A DNA stretch of 64,000 bases from Megasphaera sp. AM44-1BH (GTDB lineage: Bacteria; Bacillota; Negativicutes; Veillonellales; Megasphaeraceae): NCBI RefSeq assembly GCF_003467125.1, contig NZ_QSFA01000002.1, forward strand, positions 186,001 through 250,000. The letters are read 5' to 3'. The notes below the pieces were generated by a model, which was given only the letters and a program-made list of their open reading frames with translations, was not told the DNA's origin and made no database searches. The position numbers and the translations under genes are program-made. Each line of letters starts with the position of its first letter. Positions within the stretch are counted from its first letter, which is position 1. Below are positions 59,542-64,000 of the stretch, piece by piece.

Positions 59542-59578
59542 AAAAGAGCCGCAGTCAGAAACGGCTCTTTTCTTTTCT
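59542..59578 (+). terminator. Intrinsic terminator after the HU gene
   Basis: 10-bp stem AAAAGAGCCG (59542-59551) / CGGCTCTTTT (59562-59571), then CTTTTC. Confidence 0.88.
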
Positions 59579-59642
59579 TGCATTTTGTCGTACCATGGAT
59601 ATATAATTTAGTAAGACCAGCGGTCTGAAAGAGGGAATCAGG

Positions 59643-60797
59643 ATGACGAAGAAAAAAGTGCTGATTATGTCAGCTTCTATCGGAAGCGGTCATACCCAGG
59701 CAGCACATGCTATAGAAGAATATCTGAAAACCCTGCCGGCAGAATGCGAAGTGGAACATTTTGACTTCATTTCCAATGATGTGCTTTCCATCGACAACAT
59801 TGTCAAGGAAACGTATCTGAAGATACTCGATGTATTTCCCATGCTCTATGACCTGATGTATTATTCCTCTCAGGGTTATAAAAAAGGCATGGTTGTAAAA
59901 ACGCTGTTTTCGTGGGGTTTGAAACGCCGTATGCTCCGCGTGCTGGCCGATAAGAACCCGGACATCATTGTTTTTACGCATCCTTTTCCGGCAGGAGCGG
60001 CAGTTCTTTTAAAACGGCAGCACCGCCTGCAGGTTCCCCTGGTCGGCGTAATCACAGACTTTACCATCCATCAGCTCTGGGTCTATCCACAGATGGATTT
60101 GTACTGTGTAGCGACGTCCCAGCTGAAACAGCAGCTCATTGCACAGCATGTGGCAGCTGAAAAGATTGTCGTTTCCGGCATTCCCGTACGCAATACGTTC
60201 CAGCAGCAGCGCTGGCATTGGGATGAAGATCATGAAAAGCGGCGCAATGTCCTCATCATGGGAGGCGGCCTCGGCATGGGCTCTATCCGTCAGTCCTTGT
60301 CCGTACTGGACAAACTGCCGGCCGTCGGTGATTTTACTGTCGTAACGGGCTATAATGCCGATTTGTACGATGAACTTTGCCAGATGCGGCGGGAACTGCA
60401 GCATCATGTAGAAATACTGGGATATACCAATCATATTCCAGAACTGATGGTACGGGCTTCTGTCCTGGTCACCAAACCGGGAGCCCTGACCTGTACTGAA
60501 GCTGCTACTGTCCAGGTGCCTATCGTTCTCTACAGTCCTATTCCCGGACAGGAAGAAGCCAATGCCACATATATGCAGAGCAAAGGCTGTGCCCGCTGGG
60601 TTAAGACGAAAGATGATCTGGCTGCCGTCGTTTCCGAGCTGCTCGGGTCACCAGAAAAATTGCAGCACATGTCTGCGGCAAGCCTGGCCTGCCACCGCAA
60701 CGGGGCGCAGATCATAGGGCGGCGCGTGCTGCAGCTGTTGCAGGGCCCCTGTGAACCGGAGCTGGATGTGACGACAGAAGAATATTCAAAAGCCTGA
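59643..60797 (+). CDS. UgtP/MGDG-synthase-like glycosyltransferase
   Basis: 384-residue GT28-type enzyme. The N-terminal acceptor domain has VLIMSASIGSGHTQAAHAIEEYL, the C-terminal donor domain has LIMGGGLGMGSI, and VTKPGALTCTEAATVQVP is the nucleotide-sugar binding site. Relatives add glucose or galactose to diacylglycerol (UgtP, MGDG synthase) or act on other lipids; MurG is more distant. It is therefore probably a membrane-lipid glycosyltransferase at the inner face of the cytoplasmic membrane, though in a diderm its lipid acceptor is open. A single gene between two terminators. Confidence 0.85.
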   Translation: MTKKKVLIMSASIGSGHTQAAHAIEEYLKTLPAECEVEHFDFISNDVLSIDNIVKETYLKILDVFPMLYDLMYYSSQGYKKGMVVKTLFSWGLKRRMLRVLADKNPDIIVFTHPFPAGAAVLLKRQHRLQVPLVGVITDFTIHQLWVYPQMDLYCVATSQLKQQLIAQHVAAEKIVVSGIPVRNTFQQQRWHWDEDHEKRRNVLIMGGGLGMGSIRQSLSVLDKLPAVGDFTVVTGYNADLYDELCQMRRELQHHVEILGYTNHIPELMVRASVLVTKPGALTCTEAATVQVPIVLYSPIPGQEEANATYMQSKGCARWVKTKDDLAAVVSELLGSPEKLQHMSAASLACHRNGAQIIGRRVLQLLQGPCEPELDVTTEEYSKA

Positions 60798-60819
60798 TTT
60801 GATTCAGAAATGAAAGAAA

Positions 60820-60867
60820 CCGGAGTGGCTGTTCATAGATAGTTGCTATGAAAGCGGCTCCGCTTTT
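60820..60867 (+). terminator. Intrinsic terminator after the glycosyltransferase
   Basis: Imperfect long stem with arms CGGAG...TTCATAG and CTATGAA...GGCTCCG, then CTTTTT. Confidence 0.65.
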
Positions 60868-60888
60868 TACTATGGAGGGAAATACACG

Positions 60889-62199
60889 ATGAAACGTAAA
60901 CGCAGCCGGCGCTCTTCAGGAAGCCCGGCCATTGCCAGACCTTTTGCCGTCCTGCTGTTGCTCATTGCCATCTGTGCCGGGGCCTGGTGGTATCTTAACG
61001 GCAATACGGAAAAAAAGGCCGATGAAGAAATAACCCATATCGATACGGTACAGGACAATGGCATGGATGCCGATTATACGGGACCGGCCGGAGAACTGCA
61101 GGATGCCGTGGAAACATGGCTGAAGGCACAGCATGCTTCAGTGACTGTCCTGAAAACAGAAAACAGGGAAGAAGACCGTCGGGCTACAGGCGGAAAGATA
61201 CGCTGGACGACGAAACAGGTCGAAGTCGTGCCGGAAAAAGAATTCTCACGGACTGATCTGGAAAACGAACTGGCAAAGAGTGGCGGAAAAGCTGTCCTGT
61301 ATCAGGTGGATACGAAAAAAGCTGGTGGCAGTACCGTTACGGAATACGATATCGCTTTGTTCGATATGCTGGATAAGGAACAAGTCTATCTCGTCGTGAC
61401 CAAATTGTATGTCACTGAACCGGGAGCTTCAAAAGAAAAGGAAGAAGCCGTAAAGAAAGCCGTGCTGAACGCAAAAGACAAGGACCTGGCCAGTACGAAA
61501 GAAAAGAAGAGCACTGCCGGTCAGCAGCATCCGGCTGAAGTCCGGGGACGGCTGGCTATCGTCATCGATGACTGCGGAAGCAGCCTCGATATCCTGAGCC
61601 AGTTCAATGATATGCCTATTCCTCTCACGTATGCTGTTATGCCATATAAATCCCACACGGCGGAAAGTGCTGACAGTGGCTACCGGGCAGGACGTCAGAT
61701 TTTCGTCCATATGCCCATGCAGCCTCAGGGCGTGGCGTCATCGGAATCAGTCTATATCGGAACAGATATGAGTGACAGCAAGGTGAAGGCTACGGCCAAT
61801 GAAATCCTCGACCAGGTACCCCATGCCATCGGCATGAACAATCATCAGGGATCTCTGGCGACGTCGGACAGCCGGATTATGAAGGACATCATGCAGGTCA
61901 TGAGCAGCCGCGGCCTGGTTTATCTGGACAGCCGTACCAACAGTACCTCTGTGGGAGAACAGACGGCCCGTGCTATGGGTGTCGTGACCAGCCGGAATAA
62001 TTTGTTCATCGATAATGATGCCAGTGTCGATGCGATAAAGAGCCGCCTGCGCCAGGCCGGCAGCATCGCAAGGGAAAACGGCAGTGCCATCGTCATCGGC
62101 CACTGTCGCCGCAATACGGCACAGGCACTCAGTGAAATGATTGATGAACTGCACAATGACGGCATTGACCTGGTCTTTGCCACAGATCTGATGGAATAG
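60889..62199 (+). CDS. Divergent polysaccharide deacetylase, YibQ-like (DUF610)
   Basis: 436 residues. A basic N-terminus and one membrane span (about residues 18-36) anchor it, followed by a charged linker of about 170 residues. The C-terminal half is a YibQ-type divergent polysaccharide deacetylase: RLAIVIDDCGSSLDI, YAVMPYKSHTAES, VHMPMQPQG, GMNNHQGS and IGHCRRNTA. The catalytic Asp and metal-site His of the NodB fold are replaced in part, as usual in this branch, and the activity is not established. It likely acts on an envelope glycan. The downstream permease gene starts 13 bases later. Confidence 0.86.
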   Translation: MKRKRSRRSSGSPAIARPFAVLLLLIAICAGAWWYLNGNTEKKADEEITHIDTVQDNGMDADYTGPAGELQDAVETWLKAQHASVTVLKTENREEDRRATGGKIRWTTKQVEVVPEKEFSRTDLENELAKSGGKAVLYQVDTKKAGGSTVTEYDIALFDMLDKEQVYLVVTKLYVTEPGASKEKEEAVKKAVLNAKDKDLASTKEKKSTAGQQHPAEVRGRLAIVIDDCGSSLDILSQFNDMPIPLTYAVMPYKSHTAESADSGYRAGRQIFVHMPMQPQGVASSESVYIGTDMSDSKVKATANEILDQVPHAIGMNNHQGSLATSDSRIMKDIMQVMSSRGLVYLDSRTNSTSVGEQTARAMGVVTSRNNLFIDNDASVDAIKSRLRQAGSIARENGSAIVIGHCRRNTAQALSEMIDELHNDGIDLVFATDLME

Positions 62200-62212
62200 G
62201 AGCTGCTAGAAT

Positions 62213-62989
62213 ATGGATTTTCTTTCCCTTTCATGGGAGTATTTGCTGATTACGCTGTGCGGTGGTTTTTTATCGGGATTCATTGACTCCATTGCCGGCG
62301 GCGGGGGACTCATTTCCCTGCCGGTTTTCCTGGCCATGGGCATGCCGCCCCACTACGCTATCGGCACGAATAAATTTGCTGCAACCTTTGGCAGTGGTAT
62401 CAGTACGGTCCAGTTCATGCGTGCCGGGAAAGTAGACGGCGGTCTCATGAAGAAACTCGTGCCTTTCACTTTTATCGGGGCCGTCCTGGGCTGCCTGCTC
62501 ATGCTTCATATGTCGGCTGCAATGCTGCAGCCCCTGGTCATTGCCGCGCTGGTGGCCGTAGCCATTTTCGTTTTCAGCCGCAGGGACCTGGGTTCAGTCA
62601 GCACTTATACGGGAGAAACGAAGAAAAAGCTGATCCAGGGAGCAGCCTTTGCCTTTGCCATCGGTGTCTACGATGGTTTTATCGGGCCGGGAACAGGGAC
62701 ATTCCTGATTATTGCCTTTGCCATGCTGGGCTTTGATTTCGTCGTCGCCGCTGGTAATGCCAAGGTGCTGAATTTTGTGAGTAACCTCACGGCCTTCTGC
62801 TTATTCATTTATTCGGGAAAAGTCCTGTATGCTTACGGCCTGACCATGGCACTGGGAATATTCATCGGTGCCTTTTTCGGATCCCGCATGGCCATCCGCC
62901 GGGGCAGTGGTTTCGTCCGCCTCATCATGATGACCGTAACGACCCTGCTTATCGGCAAGCTGATTCTCCAGTATTTCGGACTGTTCTGA
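62213..62989 (+). CDS. TauE/SafE-family permease
   Basis: 258 residues with about seven to eight membrane helices. SGFIDSIAGGGGLISLPVFLAMGMPPHYAIGTNKFAATFGS (given in parts) is the family signature in the N-terminal repeat; the second repeat has GVYDGFIGPGTGTFL and NAKVLNFVSN. Members export sulfite, sulfoacetate or other small organic anions. Substrate unknown here. AGGAG precedes the ATG. It is followed by the SDR gene after 11 bases, and the two may form one unit with yibQ. Confidence 0.86.
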   Translation: MDFLSLSWEYLLITLCGGFLSGFIDSIAGGGGLISLPVFLAMGMPPHYAIGTNKFAATFGSGISTVQFMRAGKVDGGLMKKLVPFTFIGAVLGCLLMLHMSAAMLQPLVIAALVAVAIFVFSRRDLGSVSTYTGETKKKLIQGAAFAFAIGVYDGFIGPGTGTFLIIAFAMLGFDFVVAAGNAKVLNFVSNLTAFCLFIYSGKVLYAYGLTMALGIFIGAFFGSRMAIRRGSGFVRLIMMTVTTLLIGKLILQYFGLF

Positions 62990-63000
62990 GGTGGTTGCAT

Positions 63001-63753
63001 ATGAATTGGAAAAATAAAGTCATCCTCATCAGTGGCGGGACTTCCGGAATTGGTCTGGCGACGGCCCGGATTCTACTGGGAAAAGGAGCCTGCGTCGTCA
63101 TCAATGGCCGCGATACTGCACGAGGAGAAGAAGCTCTTGCGCAGCTAGGCACTCTTGCGGGAAACTGCCAGTTTGTGCCCGGCGATGTGAGCAGGGAAGA
63201 GGCATGCCGGCATATGGTGCAGGAAACACTGGATTATTTCGGCAGGTTGGACGGACTGGTGACGTCAGCCGGTTATTATGAAGAAGAACTGCTGGAAAAT
63301 GTGACGGCCCAATCAGCGGCGCGGCTTTTTGCTACCAACGTATACGGCACCATATTTCTCTGCCGGGAAGCTCTGGAACCACTGAAAAAGAACAGGGGAA
63401 GCATCGTCATGGTCAGCAGCGATGCCGGTCTGCAGGGAAATGTCGGCTGCTCTGTCTACAGTGCGACCAAAGGGGCTGTCGTATCCTTCTGCAAGTCCCT
63501 GGCACTGGAACTGGCTCCTCACGGCGTCCGGGTCAACTGCGTCTGCCCTGGCGATGTAAAGACGCCGCTCCTTTCCCGCCAGATGACAGCCAATCCCGAT
63601 GAGACGGAAGAGTCCCTGCGCCAGCAGTATCCGCTCTACCGGCTGGCAGAAGCTTCTGAAGTTGGAGAAGTCATTGTGTTCCTGTTAAGCCAGGCCGCTT
63701 CTTATATGACTGCCACGGCAGTTCCCGTCGATGGCGGTTTGACAAGCTGGTAA
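63001..63753 (+). CDS. SDR-family oxidoreductase
   Basis: 250-residue short-chain dehydrogenase. The NAD(P)-binding loop is ISGGTSGIGLATA, VTSAGYYEEELL replaces the usual NNAG segment, the active-site serine is in VMVSSDAGLQG and the Tyr-Lys pair is YSATKGA. VNCVCPGDVKTPL and a C-terminal VPVDGGLTSW follow. The cofactor loop ends in NGRD, which suggests NADP. Substrate unknown. The ATG at 63001 has GAGGTGG upstream; the TTG at 62995 is too near that SD. Confidence 0.9.
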   Translation: MNWKNKVILISGGTSGIGLATARILLGKGACVVINGRDTARGEEALAQLGTLAGNCQFVPGDVSREEACRHMVQETLDYFGRLDGLVTSAGYYEEELLENVTAQSAARLFATNVYGTIFLCREALEPLKKNRGSIVMVSSDAGLQGNVGCSVYSATKGAVVSFCKSLALELAPHGVRVNCVCPGDVKTPLLSRQMTANPDETEESLRQQYPLYRLAEASEVGEVIVFLLSQAASYMTATAVPVDGGLTSW

Positions 63754-63802
63754 AAACATGGGAAAATAAAGAAAAGTGTATTTTGAAAATGGGGGGATTC
63801 CT

Positions 63803-64000
63803 ATGTCAGATGAAATGGATAAAGTACAGGCACTACAAGAAGAAATCGATGCCCTGAAAAAGGAACTGACGGCTATGAAAGCCGAAAAAGAAGCCCATGC
63901 GCCGGTTGCGCCGACGGCTTCCCTGGAAGTAATCCAGTCCATCGAAAATTCGTCTGCCGATTCCGATCTTAAGGTCGAAACCTATTGCCGCTGGGCAGCT
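63803..64000 (+). CDS. Unrecognised protein with N-terminal coiled coil (3' truncated by window)
   Basis: The first 66 residues of a gene that runs off the end. They start SDEMDKVQALQEEIDALKKELTA, a likely coiled coil, then a Pro/Ala-rich hinge (HAPVAPTA) and EVIQSIENSSADSDLKVETYCRWAA. GGGGGGATT lies upstream of the ATG. I do not recognise the family. Confidence 0.6.
   Translation, partial: MSDEMDKVQALQEEIDALKKELTAMKAEKEAHAPVAPTASLEVIQSIENSSADSDLKVETYCRWAA

Noticed and set aside
1..64000. CRISPR arrays, insertion sequences, prophage and tRNA genes
   Set aside because: No regularly spaced repeats, transposase motifs, integrase, phage structural genes or cloverleaf structures were seen. The repeats in 19590-19655 and in the autotransporter are too few or are coding.

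Overview
The window looks like chromosome from a diderm Firmicute of the class Negativicutes, most like Megasphaera or a close relative. Three things point there. A very large YadA-type trimeric autotransporter has an extended signal peptide and an outer-membrane anchor, so the cell has an outer membrane. The housekeeping genes (hslVU, mfd, a spoVB-type flippase, yabN-type mazG, HU, radC, a DUF4321 gene and maf) are Firmicute-like in content and order. Fermentation genes (ETF, 4-hydroxybutyrate CoA-transferase and 4-hydroxybutyryl-CoA dehydratase) fit a butyrate-forming anaerobe. The assignment is inference from gene content. I saw no rRNA, tRNA, IS element, prophage or CRISPR array.

Layout. 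1-4121: 3' end of topA, trmFO, hslV, hslU. 4251-8668: a tight cobalamin operon (cobQ, cbiB, a PduX-like threonine kinase, cobD) that makes and attaches the aminopropanol arm of B12. 8933-10743: brnQ and a small CPYC thioredoxin-fold protein. 10843-16279: small accessory units: a divergent XRE-cupin regulator and PLP ammonia-lyase, an Rrf2 regulator with an exported SnoaL-like protein, an exported HAD phosphatase, an esterase and a flavin reductase. 16502-18820: a LysR regulator divergent from a cystathionine/methionine gamma-lyase. 18821-20011: a gene-poor, AT-rich stretch with an orphan RelB/DinJ antitoxin. 20012-27250: the trimeric autotransporter.

27431-35525 is an accessory island under two LysR regulators: FAH-family hydrolase, small coiled-coil protein, cupin, exported carboxymuconolactone-decarboxylase-like protein, flavodoxin-like lipoprotein, exported alpha/beta hydrolase, hexapeptide acetyltransferase and iron alcohol dehydrogenase. 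Two of its promoters and one LysR promoter share an upstream AAAAAGCAT motif, which suggests one regulon. Several products act outside the cytoplasm, so the island looks like a periplasmic detoxification or redox module of unknown substrate.

35713-45740 holds glnS, DUF4321-maf-radC, etfBA, an RlmI-like methyltransferase, thrC, a DMT exporter and a TVP38-family protein, followed by convergent prfC (45837-47450). 47690-52606 is a 4-hydroxybutyrate module: a sigma-54 enhancer-binding regulator, paired palindromes, a terminator, a possible -24/-12 promoter, then the CoA-transferase and dehydratase genes. Its product, crotonyl-CoA, would feed butyryl-CoA formation, in which the ETF at 39282-41086 could take part. 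52804-63753 holds mfd, the flippase, TP-methylase/MazG, HU, an UgtP-like glycosyltransferase, a YibQ-type deacetylase, a TauE/SafE permease and an SDR. The last gene runs off the end.

The most interesting points are the autotransporter with a coiled coil after its barrel, the LysR island with its shared promoter element, the sigma-54 4-hydroxybutyrate control region, several compact palindromic operators, and an HslV with two candidate N-terminal threonines. All functional calls come from reading motifs; no database search was run.
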